Shown: in pieces, positions 44,301 to 56,558 of the stretch
How the letters are laid out: each line of letters starts with the position of its first letter
How positions within the stretch are numbered: position 1 is the first letter of the stretch
Assembly (NCBI GenBank): GCA_032622095.1
Contig: CP136069.1
Coordinates: 84,096,958 to 84,160,957 of the forward strand
DNA length: 64,000 nucleotides
Reading direction: 5' to 3'
DNA from: Siphonodentalium dalli
Taxonomy: Eukaryota > Mollusca > Scaphopoda > Gadilida > Siphonodentaliidae
The notes under the pieces: model-generated
Database searches by the model: none
What the model saw: only the letters and a program-made list of their open reading frames with translations
Told to the model about the DNA's origin: nothing
Translations under genes and position numbers: made by a program

Positions 44301-45485
44301 TGAACCAGACCGAAATGTTTCATTATCACCCTCCCCTCGGGTTAATAACTTCCAACATATGCAGCAAGTTTTAATTGTTATGAGAAAAAAGTGCCAAACC
44401 TCAAACTAATTGCAACACAATGTTTCTTAGCAGGAATAAGTCTATTAACCCATTATAAACAACATCTAAAAATAAAAAAAGGACCAAGAAAGGCGAAATT
44501 GATAAAGTTTGTGAAATAAATTTGGTAAAATACTCAATTTATGCCTTTTCAAGGATGTTTATAAAAAACTCAAATTCACATGTCCATCCATTTGAATATC
44601 CATTTTGTAGAGTACACAATTCTGATTACAGACTGATTACATGTGCCTCCAACATTGGGAGCTTGTCTAATTGTGGAGACTCAATATCTAAGAATTAGCT
44701 AAAATCCACATTTTATGGTCCAGTATTTCAAAAAAGGATATCTTGCTTTGTATTAATTTCCTAACTGATTGTGCACAAAAATGATTACTTTATGCATCTA
44801 TGATTGAGAAGACAAAAATGTTCTTAAACAAAATCAGTGTTCCATTGTACATGTATAGCAAAATTGCCTTGTGACACAGAACTGGTATGATGAAATACCA
44901 CATTTCAAGTCATACAACTTGATACATTGATATCCATATGCCCTGTATTTCTAAATAAAAACACCTCTAAAGAATACTAGGTTAAATACACTGTGTTGGA
45001 ATTGCTAAACAAAGTTGTGCCAAAAAAAAAACATATGGCCTGATGAATCTTAATGTTGAATATTTTTTCAAAAAATGCCATGTTGGACTGTTTTTGTAAG
45101 TTTTTGTCCATTTTAAAAGGTATTTTTGTGCACAAATAGTAAACAACAATGAACACAATTAGTGTTTAATGTGTATAATCATTTGAACGTTCCTCCTAAA
45201 ACACTTATGTTGGAAAAAATAGGATTGCATTGATTAAGTCAATCAACAGTTGCTGGATTTCACATTATTTTTCAAGAAACTGACTCCAAATTTGAACGTT
45301 GATAATAGGGTAGGTGTAATCACAAAAGGCTATAATCTTGCCATCCCATATTCTAGTCATTGCAGACAAAGTTTGTTTTATTCCAGTTTGTGTATATTGT
45401 TTCATTGCTACTTTAGTGGAGGTATATTTAGAACAGACATGACAATTGGAACTTATTCCCTATTCCTTATTCCTTATTTTCAAAA
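44301..45485. other. Unassigned AT-rich stretch
   Basis: No repeat, paired termini or exon recognised. Confidence 0.4.
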
Positions 45486-45998
45486 ATGTCGTTGTCGACC
45501 GATTTGACGGCATGGTTGGGTGGCCCGCCCCAAATACCACATAGAAACACCCCGACCCCCCACCCATCACCCCCGGGGGTGCCACCCCGAGGGGGTGAAA
45601 ATGGGGTATGGACCATTTTCGAGAACGGTAAGGATTTCGACCGATTTGACGGCATGGGTGAGTGGCCCGCCCCAAATACCACCTAGAAACACCCCGACCC
45701 CCACCCATCACCCCCGGGGGGTGCCACCCCGAGGGGGTGAAAATGGGGTATGGACCATTTTCGAGAACGGTAAGGATTTCGACCGATTTGACGGCATGGG
45801 TGGGTGGCCCGCCCCAAATACCACATAGAAACACCCCGACCCCCCACCCATCACCCCCGGGGGGTGCCACCCCGAGGGGGGTGAAAATGGGGTGTGGACC
45901 ATTTTCGAGAACGGTAAGGATTTCGACCGATTTGACGGCATGGGTGGGTGGCCCGCCCCAAATACCACCTAGAAACACCCCGACCCCCACCCATCACA
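45486..45998. repeat. GC-rich satellite, left array (142-bp unit, 3.5 copies)
   Basis: Phase marker GACGG occurs at 45506, 45648, 45790 and 45934. Unit blocks: GGTGGCCCGCCCCAAATACC, AACACCCCGACCCCC, CCCATCACCCCCGGGG, GGTGAAAATGGGGT, CATTTTCGAGAACGGTAAGG. Orientation is opposite to the right array. Open frames here are artefacts. Confidence 0.93.
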
Positions 45999-47288
45999 TC
46001 CCACTCATGACCTTACAGTCACTCCATATATGCGGATTAACTGTCAGGGTTTTACATACAATTTATGACCACTTACCTCCCGGTTACATCTCAATCCCGC
46101 GCGAGTCCAAATGCGCCCAAAACATTACGCGTTTTTCTTTCCGAAATCGATGACGCGTCGATGTAATAATGGGGTTGCAGTTATGAGCTGTTGCGCGTTC
46201 ACCGAGAAATAATTGCAACTAGTCGATCACGTCTAAAATGATCTAAAATGACGATGATCGACAATCTGTTTGTCAAACCGTGAATTTATCATTTATTGTG
46301 ACAAAAAATCGCATTTATACTATTATTATTATCATTTTTTGGAAGGTCGGCGTACGATTATCGGCATTTTTTGGAATACCGAATACCTCCTAAAAGAGGG
46401 GCCGGAATACGGCGTACCCCATAACAGGGCATGGAATACGGCGTACGAAAAGGGGGTGGGGGGCCTCATATATAGCAACATTTTACGGTCCGTTTTGACG
46501 CCATACAGTACCTACGCCCAATTTGTGGCCGGGTATAATGGGCTACCCGGGTACTCCAAAATTAGCCATAAATAGGATTGACCCCCCCCCCCATAGTGTG
46601 GCTATGACGAATTTATCACAAGAGTTGGTCACAAGTGGAGCAGATCTCCCACAATCGGCAATCTAACAATTTCGGGGTTAGTTTTGACTCTACTTGCGCC
46701 CAATTCTTGGCCTGGTATAATGAGCTACTTGCTGCCGATCCGGCAAATATTTCGAATCGGTGGCTGAAGAAATACTAGCTACCAAAAACAAATTTGAATT
46801 AGAATTAGAAACAGGGAACAGGGAACTATAATATTTTAATTGGAGGCTGAATAAGGAACATGGAGCAAGGAACTAAATGCATGGACTTTAATCCCACACA
46901 TAAGAACAAAGCCACGCCCCACGTCCCTGGTCACGACAAAATACTCCCTAATCTCAGTCAGACACGGAGTCATCAAGTACATTTCTATTCACAAGAATTA
47001 CGTCGAAATTGATACATTGTCTTTGAACGTTGCAATGACGTCAAATACAAGAATCTATGTTTGCTACATCAAAGGACACCGGCCGTCCTTTGATCAGAAC
47101 CTGATACCGGCTGCATCAGAATGCATGACCCCAGTGGATGTGGGTGTGGTGTTACTATGGGGTATTTGGTGTGAGCGTTGGGGGTGCTTTCTAGGTGGTA
47201 CTTGTGGCGGGCCAGAAGAGACATTTTTGCGGATAAGGCATCAGCAATAAAATGGCTCAAACCCGAGGTATTATCCGGGGTGAAAGGT
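45999..47288. other. Spacer between the inverted satellite arrays
   Basis: About 1.3 kb of non-repetitive sequence with scattered C or G runs (46583-46592). A diverged, satellite-like segment lies at about 47130-47215 (GGTACTTGTGGCGGGCC). Confidence 0.6.
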
Positions 47289-48718
47289 GATGTGTTTCTA
47301 TGTGGTATTTGGGGCGGGCCACCCACCCATGCCGTCAAATCGGTCGAAATCCTTAACGTTCTCGAAAATGGTCCATACCCCATTTTCACCCCTCGGGTGG
47401 CACCCCGGGGGTGATGGGTGGGGGGTCGGGGTGTTTCTAGGTGGTATTTGGGGCGGGCCACCCACCCATGCCGTCAAATCGGTCGAAATCCTTACCGTTC
47501 TCGAAAATGGTACATACCCCATTTTCACCCCCTCGGGGTGGCACCCCCGGGGTGATGGGTGGGGGTCGGGGTGTTTCTAGGTGGTATTTGGGGCGGGCCA
47601 CCCACCCATGCCGTCAAATCGGTCAAAATCCTTACCGTTCTCGAAAATGGTCCACATCCCCATTTTCACCCCCTCGGGGTGGCACCCCCCGGGGGTGATG
47701 GGTGGGGGGGTCGGGGTGTTTCTAGGTGGTATTTGGGGCGGGCCACCCACCCATGCCGTCAAATCGGTCAAAATCCTTACCGTTCTCGAAAATGGTCCAC
47801 ATCCCCATTTTCACCCCCTCGGGGTGGCACCCCCGGGGGTGATGGGTGGGGGGTCGGGGTGTTTCTAGGTGGTATTTGGGGCGGGCCACCCACCCATGCC
47901 GTCAAATCGGTCGAAATCCTTACCGTTCTCGAAAATGGTCCACACCCCATTTTCACCCCCTCGGGTGGCACCCCCCGGGGGTGATGGGGGGGGGGGTCGG
48001 GGTGTTTCTATGTGGTATTTGGGGCGGGCCACCCACCCATGCCGTCAAATCGGTCAAAATCCTTACCGTTCTCGAAAATGGTCTACACCCCATTTTCACC
48101 CCCTCGGGGTGGCACCCCCCGGGGGTGATGGGTGGGGGTCGGGGTGTTTCTAGGTGGTATTTGGGGCGGGCCACCCACCCATGCCGTCAAATCGGTCGAA
48201 ATCCTTACCGTTCTCGAAAATGGTACATACCCCATTTTCACCCCCTCGGGGTGGCACCCCCGGGGTGATGGGTGGGGGTCGGGGTGTTTCTAGGTGGTAT
48301 TTGGGGCGGGCCACCCACACATGCCGTCAAATCGGTCAAAATCCTTACCGTTCTCGAAAATGGTCCACATCCCCATTTTCACCCCCTCGGGGTGGCACCC
48401 CCCGGGGGTGATGGGTGGGGGGGTCGGAGTGTTTCTAGGTGGTATTTGGGGCGGGCCACCCACCCATGCCGTCAAATCGGTCGAAATCCTTACCGTTCTC
48501 GAAAATGGTCCACACCCCATTTTCACCCCCTCGGGTGGCACCCCCCGAGGGTGATGGGTGGGGGGTCGGGGTGTTTCTAGGTGGTATTTGGGGCGGGCCA
48601 CACACCCATGCCGTCAAATCCGTCAAAATCCTTACCGTTCTCGAAAATGGTCCACACCCCATTTTCACCCCCTCGGGGTGGCACCCCCCGGGGGTGATGG
48701 GTGTGGGTCGGGGTGTTA
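47289..48718. repeat. GC-rich satellite, right array (ten units, inverted)
   Basis: GGTATTTGGGGCGGGCCA recurs about every 142 bp (near 47305, 47443, 47583, 47729, 47870, 48014, 48155, 48296, 48440, 48583). Units differ mostly in G/C run length. The G-rich strand has many G-runs (GGGTGGGGGTCGGGGTG). Confidence 0.95.
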
Positions 48719-48864
48719 CTAGTATAATTATAGTGATACATGTACAATAGGTATAGGCTTCCTAATTCGGCATAATATGATGTTAGCCCTTTAAAACCAT
48801 TAGCCCCGTGTGAGCGACAGAGTAACTCAAAATGTAATAACGGGACTAAACCCATTTAGTCAAG

Positions 48865-49445
48865 GAGCCTGCTGGGTTCTATTTGCACAATCGCGTACGA
48901 AAGGTTTGATGCCCCAGATTTGTTACACCCCAGGAACGTTCAAAGAAATCAGATTTCTTAAGTTCCGCATTCCTGGCGTTTAGGGACCAGAGACCCCACA
49001 AAAACCCCAAAAATGACTTCTATTTGCACTTTTGAGTACAAAGCTGATTTTTGTATTAATAGTGCTCCAGCAATTACTGATCAACAATACACAATTTCTG
49101 AAACGAAATTTCCTGGCGTTTTCATTTCAGAAGGGGGGTTTTGTAAATAACCCCAAAACCCCAAAAATGATTTTTATTTGCACTTTCGAGTACAAAGCTG
49201 ATTTCATATTAATAGTGCTCTAGTCATCACTGATCAATAATACTCAATTTATTAAACAAAATTCCCTGGCGTTTCATTTCAGAATGGGTATTTTGAAAGT
49301 ACCCACAAAAACACGAAAATTTACTTTTATTTGCACAAAAAGCTGATTTTTTTCCCTAAATAGTTATCCTGCTATCGCTGGTCATAAAAACCTCGTTTAA
49401 GAAACGAAATTCCGTGCGTTTTCATTTAAGAAGCACAGGTCACCA
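48865..49445. repeat. Left arm of the fold-back element
   Basis: Non-repeated tip of about 130 bp (CAATCGCGTACGAAAGGTTTG...) and then about three 154-bp units (marker TATTTGCAC at 49021, 49175, 49329). Confidence 0.85.
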
Positions 49446-49559
49446 AAACAAAAGTTGACTCTACCCCAATAATACTTAATTATATAGGAGTAAGTATTAT
49501 TGGGGTGGGTAATTTTTGTTCTGGGGATCTGTGTTAAGGGGATTGTGGGTTTGAATTAA

Positions 49560-50038
49560 AGGTACTCAATCCGTAAAGAGGGTCCCCATCTCAACAGATT
49601 CCAACAACAACAATCCGATCAGAGGGTCCTATATTACTATTTCTTTGGCTTTGGGGGTAAAAAATATTTGATTCGAGTCGAGGAACCCATCAAAAAAAGC
49701 TCAGAGTTATTAGATATTGATTTTTGAAATGTGTTAATTGCTCGAGATGAGTACTAATAACTGCCGTCAATTTGGTAACCTGCTCGAGATTTTACGCCAA
49801 AACTCTATTCAAACAGACAAGGATGGATAACTCTATAATCAAGTGGTAATAATAACGAAATTTTGACTGTCTTCTGGGCCAGAAAGAATTTCCGATAATG
49901 AAAAATAATTGATTTCTAAAATCGATATCTAACAAATCTGAGCTTTGATGGGTGACTTCCTCGACTCGAATCAAATATTTTTGACCCCCGAAGCCATTGA
50001 AATAGTAATTGAGAGGAGTTTTATCGGATTGAGTACCT
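49560..50038. mobile_element. TTAA-target fold-back element, AAGGTACTC family (copy 3)
   Basis: TTAA at 49556-49559 and 50039-50042, TIR AAGGTACTCAATCCG; inner arms as in copies at 17.9 and 23.5 kb. Inserted in the left half of the large fold-back element. Confidence 0.75.
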
Positions 50039-50042
50039 TTAA

Positions 50043-51015
50043 GTACCCAACCGAAACCCGAAAAAAATGTTTTATTTGCACTGCCGTACGCACAGATGAT
50101 ATTTTTTCTTAATTATATCTCCACTATCATCATTGTTCACAGACCAAATTGTAAAATGGTGTAGAATTTTGTCAAATTTACCTGGCAAGTTTATCGGAAT
50201 TTCGTTGTGGAAGCCCTGCAGCTATATAATATCTGTATGATTCTTGGTCAGAATCAATGGTGCAGTAACCCCTGGCTTTTCATATTCTAAGCGATAAAAC
50301 AATAGAAAATATACAATATGTAATTGTTTTTGGCATTTTTTTCGGGCAGAATCGGGGGAACAACATTTTCAAAATCTGCTTTGTGGGAAATTCTTTGAAA
50401 TTCTTTGAAAATAAAGTCCTATTTACGTGTATGGCTTTATTGTTAGATATTTCGTTCCTTGTGGAATTTTTAATAAATTCAGTTTTGTTGTCATTACAAA
50501 ATCCAAAATAGCGGACAAAATGGTGTCCGGAAGTGGTCAAATTGTGCAAATTTCGCTACATTTTACCAGATAATTTCCATTTTTTTTAGAAGAAAAATAT
50601 ACCATGCTAAATCGATATCTGATAATAATGAGCCATATCACGATGATTTGGCCCTTCAGTGTCCATCAAATTAAAATAGATTTAAAACACAATTTCGAAG
50701 AAAAATCAATTATTATTGTAATGCCCAGAAATGAATTGAACTCACCAGTGTACTGGATACTGAATACCAATTAGATGGCAGATATGAACCATTAATGCCC
50801 ATTTTAGCAGAAACGAGCGCGTCAATATCTAAAATAGGGACAAAATGGCGACCGGCAGCAGTAAAATTGGGCAAGTTTGGCTAAAGTTCACCAGACTGTT
50901 TCCATGACATCGAAAATAAAAAATATATTTATTTTCATTGATTTAAATTGTAACTAAATCTTCTCATATAATTTATAGGCAATAGTCCTATATGCCATGA
51001 TATGAGTGCCAAAAG
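50043..51015. other. Interior of fold-back element, diverged repeats
   Basis: Three loosely similar segments with GACAAAATGG...GTCCGGAAGTGGTCAAATTG / GACCGGCAGCAGTAAAATTG and ACCAGANNRTTTCCAT (about 50500-50910). Period about 340 bp, strongly diverged. No gene. Confidence 0.45.
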
Positions 51016-51017
51016 CC

Positions 51018-51625
51018 ACCAAACTTGTATCCAGACATATCCAATGAGTGTCCAAAACCACTTAACGAGTGTCCCAAGTCATCTAAGGAGCTTAAGTCCA
51101 CGCATCGGGGATCTCAAACCACCATCTTAATTAATATAGTATACCAAACCAACACAGTCCACAGGACGGGCATCCCCAATTGCCAACCAGTGTCCCGAAC
51201 CACCCAATTCGCATCCCAATCGACCCAACTAGTGTCTCAAACAATCCAAATGGTGTCCAAACACCCCTAACGAGTAATCCAAACCATACAACGATTGACA
51301 ACATAATTTATATCATCCAGAGAATGTTCCAAATCATGCACGTGGTGTCCCAAACCTCACAAACAGCATCTCAAACCATCAATTGAGAACCCCACACCAT
51401 CACATATGTGTTCAATAAAACCAACCAATGAGTGTTCATACCCATCCAATGGCCGTCCCATGCAACATGACGATTGCCTCAAACCACCAGGACCAAGAGT
51501 GTCTAAAAACATCCGCCTGGTGTCTAATACCCTTGCAGAATGCCCCACACCATCGAATGATCGTCCCAACTATTATACAAAATCATCTATCGAATATCTC
51601 AAACAACCCAGCGAGTGTCTCTTGG
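51018..51625. repeat. 21-bp minisatellite, C-rich-strand orientation
   Basis: Degenerate units of the form ATCCAACGAGTGTCCCAAACC (written in part). Frames stay open because 21 is a multiple of three, giving NECPKPL/NHPTSVP-like heptads. Confidence 0.8.
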
Positions 51626-51672
51626 TTTGTAAACCTATTGGATGGTTTGGAACACTCATTTGATGGTCTTAA

Positions 51673-51897
51673 CCCTTTAATGACTGTAACTTCTTGAAAT
51701 TTTGCGAAAATCCTGTGCCATAGGCGCATCGCATATATAAGAAAATTCATTGGCCTAACAATACTTACCTTGGCCATGTGAGCCACGGAATTCTCATAAC
51801 ATATGCAAGACTCCCCGTGGGAGACTCGCATATATGGGGAGAATGCATGGCACAGGATCATTAATGCTGTATCAGCACATCACCCATCATGAAAGGG
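51673..51897. mobile_element. piggyBac-like MITE with hairpin remnants
   Basis: TTAA at 51669-51672 and 51898-51901; TIR CCCTTTAATGA / CCCTTTCATGA. Inside, CCTGTGCCAT...CGCATATATAAGA and its partner ATATATGGGGAGAATGCATGGCACAGG are diverged forms of the 33.8-34.0 kb hairpin. Confidence 0.72.
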
Positions 51898-51901
51898 TTA
51901 A

Positions 51902-53450
51902 ATACTCGGTGAAGGGTTTTGTACACTTGTTTGGATGTATTGAGATGCAAGTTAGTAGATGGTTTGTGACACCATTTGGATGGATTGGGAACTCAATGGC
52001 TGGTTTGTGATACTAGTTTAATGGTTTGGGTCACTCGCTGGGTGGTTTGTGACACCCATTGCATGGTATGAGACACCAGTTGGGTTGTTTTGGACACTCG
52101 ACGTGGATATGGGACACACGTGTGGTTGAATTGGACACTAATTTGTCGATTTGTTAAATGATTGGGCCATTGAATGGATTCAGACGACTTTTGGTGGTTT
52201 GAGACACCTGTTATATGACATAGGACTCTCCCCGGATGACGTGGGACTCTGGTTGTGAGGTATTGGGTGCAAATTAGACACTCTTTTCCCTTCGAACACT
52301 CGCTGGATGGTTTGGGACACTCATTGTGTGGTTTGGGGCAATCATTTGTTGGATTAACTGGTATGATTTGGAGCACTCGTTCGATTGTTAGGGACGCTAA
52401 TTTTGGTAATTTGGAACAAACCCTATGTGGTTTGGGTCCAAACCTATGTGGTTAGGAACACCAGTTGCGTTGTTTGGGGGCACTACCATGCACTGTGTTT
52501 GGAACAATCGTTGCAGGGGTGCGATACTGATCGGGTGAATTGAGACACTTCTTGGATGGCTTGTGATACTCATTGTGTGGGTTAGGGCACCAGATGCATG
52601 GTTTGGAGGACAGTCTGTGCAGGTCGGGAATCAGGTACATATGGTATGGGGCACTACTTAATTGTTTGTGCCACCCATTGGAAGTTTGAGACACCAATTG
52701 GGTGGTTTTGGACACTAGGTGTGCACATGGGACACACGAATGGTGGAATGAGACACTCATCTGTCGACTGGTTCACTGATTGGGCCGTTGAGTGGATTGA
52801 GACGAAAGTTTGTGGTTTGGGACACCTGTTGTATGACATAGGACTCTCCTTGGATGGCCTGGGACACTAGTTTTGGTGCATATGGGACACTCTTTTCCTT
52901 TCGAACACTCGCTGGATTGTTTGGGACACTCATTTGGTGGTTTGGGGCAATCGTTGTATGATTTGGATCACTCGTTGGATGATTAGGGACACTCATTTTT
53001 TGGTAGTTTGGGACAAAACGTGTGTAGTTTGGAACGTCAGTTGAATTGTTTGGGGCACTACCACGTGCTGTGGTTTGGAACAATCGTTGCAGGGTTACGA
53101 CAATAATCGGGGTTATTTAGATGGCTTGTGACACTCATTGTGTGGGCTTGGATACCAGATACATGGCTCGGGGGACGATCTATGTGGGTTGGGAACCAGT
53201 TGCATATGGTTTGGGGCAATACTTGGTGGTTTGGGAAACTTGTTGGGTGGATTATTAATCATGCTTTACCCGGGACAATATTTGAATTTGGGGCACCAGA
53301 CGTATGGATTGGGATACTCAGATTGGTTTTGGATACTAGGTAGGTGACTCAGTATATTGTTTGGTACACTCGTTAGGTGGTTTGGGACACTCATTTGATG
53401 TATTCTGAAACTAGTTGGTGGCTTTGGAAACTTGTATGATGGCATATATA
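51902..53450. repeat. 21-bp minisatellite, opposite orientation, with 609-bp higher-order repeat
   Basis: Units such as GGTTTGGGACACTCRTTGG with 21-bp spacing. A larger pattern repeats at about 609 bp (CTTTTCCCTTCGAACACTCG at 52282 and 52891; CAATCGTTGCAGGG near 52506 and 53082). Confidence 0.85.
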
Positions 53451-53454
53451 CCAC

Positions 53455-54139
53455 TACTTATTGGCTTTATATTTATTGGATATTTGAAGATTTAGTTTAA
53501 AAAGTTAAAAAGTTAGAAATAAAAAAAAACACTTCAATTGTTCACTTCCGATTGTCATTTTCGTCGTCATTTTTGATAACTCGGGTTATGACTTACTATT
53601 ATCGGACTAGGATTGGACATCATGTATGGTGGCGCAACTGGCACCTATGGTGAAAGTTACCGTAAAAATGCTCTTTTTGTTACTTCTGGTAGCCATTGTG
53701 TCCCCATTTTGGATTTGTTCAGTCATATTATGCATGAAATGACAGGCATATGCCATGGAATCAATAACAATGGGTTTTTGTTGTAAATGTATGTAATGAT
53801 TGAGGTATACTCCCGGAAATGACCGCCATATTGCCCGGAACATACTCTGTCACCTTTTAACGTCGAAATAGTTTGAGCAAACATCCTTACGAAAAATGAA
53901 TGAAGTGTAATCCAGGTAGGGGTGTGTGCATGTTTGACTGACCTGGTTCCCGGATTAAAATGTCAATTTTCATATTTTTACAAATTTTTCTGCATTTTTG
54001 TTTACCCCAAAATAACGAATTTTCCTCCCTGAAACGCGCGGAAATTTGGGCTGTTTGGTCATATTCAGCAGTCAGGGAACGTTTGTGGTGAGTAGATTTG
54101 TATATTTATATAAATTTATTCCGGGTTCACCTTAAAATT
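53455..54139. other. Interior of fold-back element, right side
   Basis: No gene or clear repeat. Right of about 54000 it grades into diverged 154-bp arm units. Confidence 0.4.
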
Positions 54140-54800
54140 GTGCTTTGTATTCGTCAGTATGTGAAAATAAAAGTAAATTTTCGGGTTTTTTGGGGTACAT
54201 TCAAAAACCCCTTCTGAAATGAAAACGCCAGGGAATTTCGTTTCAGAAATTGTGTATCATCGATCAGTGATGATTAGAGCACTATTAATACAAAAATCAG
54301 CTTTGTACTCGAAAGTGCAAATAGAAGTAATTTTTTGGGGGTTTTGGGGGTACTATCAACCCCCCCCCCCCCCTGCCCTTCTGAAATGAAAACGCCAGGA
54401 AATTTCGTTTCAGAAATTGTGTATTATTGGTCAGTGATTGCTGGAGCACTATTAATATAAAGATCAGCTTTGTACTCAAAAGTGCAAATAGAAGTGATTT
54501 TTGGGTTTTGGGAGGTACTACCAAAAAACCCCTTCTGAAATGAAAACGCTAGGAAATTTCGTTTCAGAAATTGTGTATTATTGGTCAGTGATTGCTGGAG
54601 AACTACTAATATAAAAATCAGCTTTGTACTCAAAAGTGCAAATAGAAGTCACTTTTGGGGTTTTTGTGGGGTCTCTGGCCCCTAAACGCCACGAATGCGA
54701 AACTTAAGAAATCGGATTTCTTTAAACGTTCCTGGGGTGGAACAAATCTGGGGCATCAAACCTTTCGTACGCGATTGTGCAAATAGAACCCAGCAGGCTC
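54140..54800. repeat. Right arm of the fold-back element
   Basis: Inverted copy of 48865-49445; the marker GTGCAAATA lies at 54315, 54482 and 54636. A poly-C run lies at 54360-54373. Confidence 0.85.
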
Positions 54801-55024
54801 TCGGAATAATTAGGACTAAATCGCAATAAACACCACCGCACCCCCAAATATACAAGTACACAACTCGTTGTATATAGCGACTTGCAATTCGTTATAACGA
54901 CTTTGCAATCTGTCGCCCACAAATCGTTATAACGAGTTCTGAAGGTCGTTATAACGACAAGTAGAAATATTTACAAGGTAGACATAATAAGAAATCGCTA
55001 TAACGACTTCTGAATTGTTCTTAA

Positions 55025-56558
55025 AGGGGTACTGTACCCCAATTTCAATAAATTCCCGGTGACAATAGCGATCTAATATGAATATTATATTATAAAATAA
55101 CTAATTTGAGTCGACGATGTCTACTGAAAACGTTCCGGTTAACAGGCTATCGTAAAAGTAAAATTGAATTATCTATTATATATTTTGGAAGATCTGTTTG
55201 TTTGTGTGTTTGTAATCGATGGACTCGAAAATGGCCCAGCCGATTTCGATGAAACTTGGTATGTGGGGGTATTTTCGGGTCAGGACCAACATAGGCCTAT
55301 TAATTTGTCCGTGCGAGGTCAACTTTTCACGTGCCGAGGTCAAATCTGTTTTTACGCCGTTTTGCGCTAATATATTTCAGTTCGGTGCTTACAAATCGAT
55401 TCGAAACAGCGCGAATAATAACATACCAGTCATAATAATGACACTATGAGAATCTTTCGTGTTTCCTCTTTCCAACGATATATAATATGTATGTATCCGT
55501 TTTAGTTATCTGCCTCAATTATTAAGAAGAAGTGGTACGATCTTCTATCAGGGTAAAAACAATGCGTAACTTCTATGACGTCGTTAGAGGTCATAAAGTT
55601 AGATCACGTTAACTCTTCTCCGGCCGATGCATTTGACTGTTTCAGACGTCTTGGCGATATCTCGGGCACCGATGGTAATTTATCTTTACGTTGAAACTTG
55701 ATAATTAATGAGCGTGTGTATATGAGGCGCGTTTATATACTTCAGTGGAAATCAAATCGGGTTAAACTGGCGGATTTTTACGGACGAAATTTGATGCATA
55801 GGGTATCTCGGTATCCGATGGGCCGATTTCCCGGTATCCGCTTGGCCGATTTCCACCATTTTTGGGGTGTTGGTCCACCTGACCTTGACCTTCAAAATGG
55901 TAAATTCAAGGTCAAATCGGGTAAAACCGGATGGATTTCGACGGGTACTTTTGTTCGGGCACTGTGTTTTGGACGGGTCAAATCGTGACCCCACTTGACC
56001 TTGGCCTTCAAAATAGACAATTCAAGGTCAAAGCCCGGACGAAGTCGGGTCACCTTCTAGTTTAATATAAATTCATTTATGGCTGGAGTCATAAAATGGA
56101 GAATTATGCCATTACGAGTTACCGTTCTTGAAATCGCATATGTTGCGTGTCTTTTATCGACGGCCGTTCACGAACATTATTGAGTTGCAAACAAAACATG
56201 TTACCTGCAAAAGAAGGCCCGTTATAACCGATTCGGAAAAAAAGGAGAAAGAAACAAGAGTCATTAAGCGTCAAGTATTTTATAGGTAGTGAGATTGTTC
56301 GATGGAAGAGATTGAATGCATCAATCGAATCTGTGAGCAATGAACTTCCGGTTCTTCCTGCGACCTGCGTCTTCTCCGGTGAAGGTCAAAAACATGGCGC
56401 GTAGTTTGAAATCGTAATATTTTTGTTTCCAAGATCGATATTTGTTTTCGCTAAATTAGGTTTATACGAAACTCATTTAACACGAACACAATCTAACTTG
56501 AAAGTTATTTCAATGGGAGTAAATAAAAAAAATCGCCTATCTTTGTGTACAGTACCCC
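55025..56558. mobile_element. TTAA-target element, AGGGGTACTG family (copy K4), interrupted
   Basis: TTAA at 55021-55024 and 56559-56562. Outside the Helitron insert it matches K2 (26760-27390) closely over its whole length. Confidence 0.85.
55172..56060 (+). mobile_element. Helitron-like element with exact A|T insertion site
   Basis: 5' TCTATTATATATTTTGGAAG at 55172 after A; 3' hairpin CCCGGACGAAGTCGGG, then TCACCTTCTAG ending at 56060 before T. Removing it restores the sequence of K2 at that point with no base gained or lost. No Rep/helicase. Confidence 0.85.

Larger units (their letters stand above)
48865..54800. mobile_element. 5.9-kb fold-back element with tandem-repeat arms
   Basis: The left arm (48865-49445) and right arm (54140-54800) are inverted copies, starting GAGCCTGCTGGGTTCTATTT at both ends. 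Each arm contains units of about 154 bp (TATTTGCACTTTTGAGTAC, AGCTGATTTTT, TTTCTGAAACGAAATTTCC, GGCGTTTTCATTTCAGAAG). The interior holds a TTAA element (49560-50038), an AT-rich stretch, and a 21-bp minisatellite that reverses direction near 51625. No transposase seen; the architecture resembles Foldback-type elements. Confidence 0.72.

Noticed and set aside
45460-48855. Many open frames of 60-176 codons on both strands in the GC-rich satellite
   Set aside because: They follow the 142-bp repeat in several frames at once; low stop-codon density in GC-rich repeats explains them.
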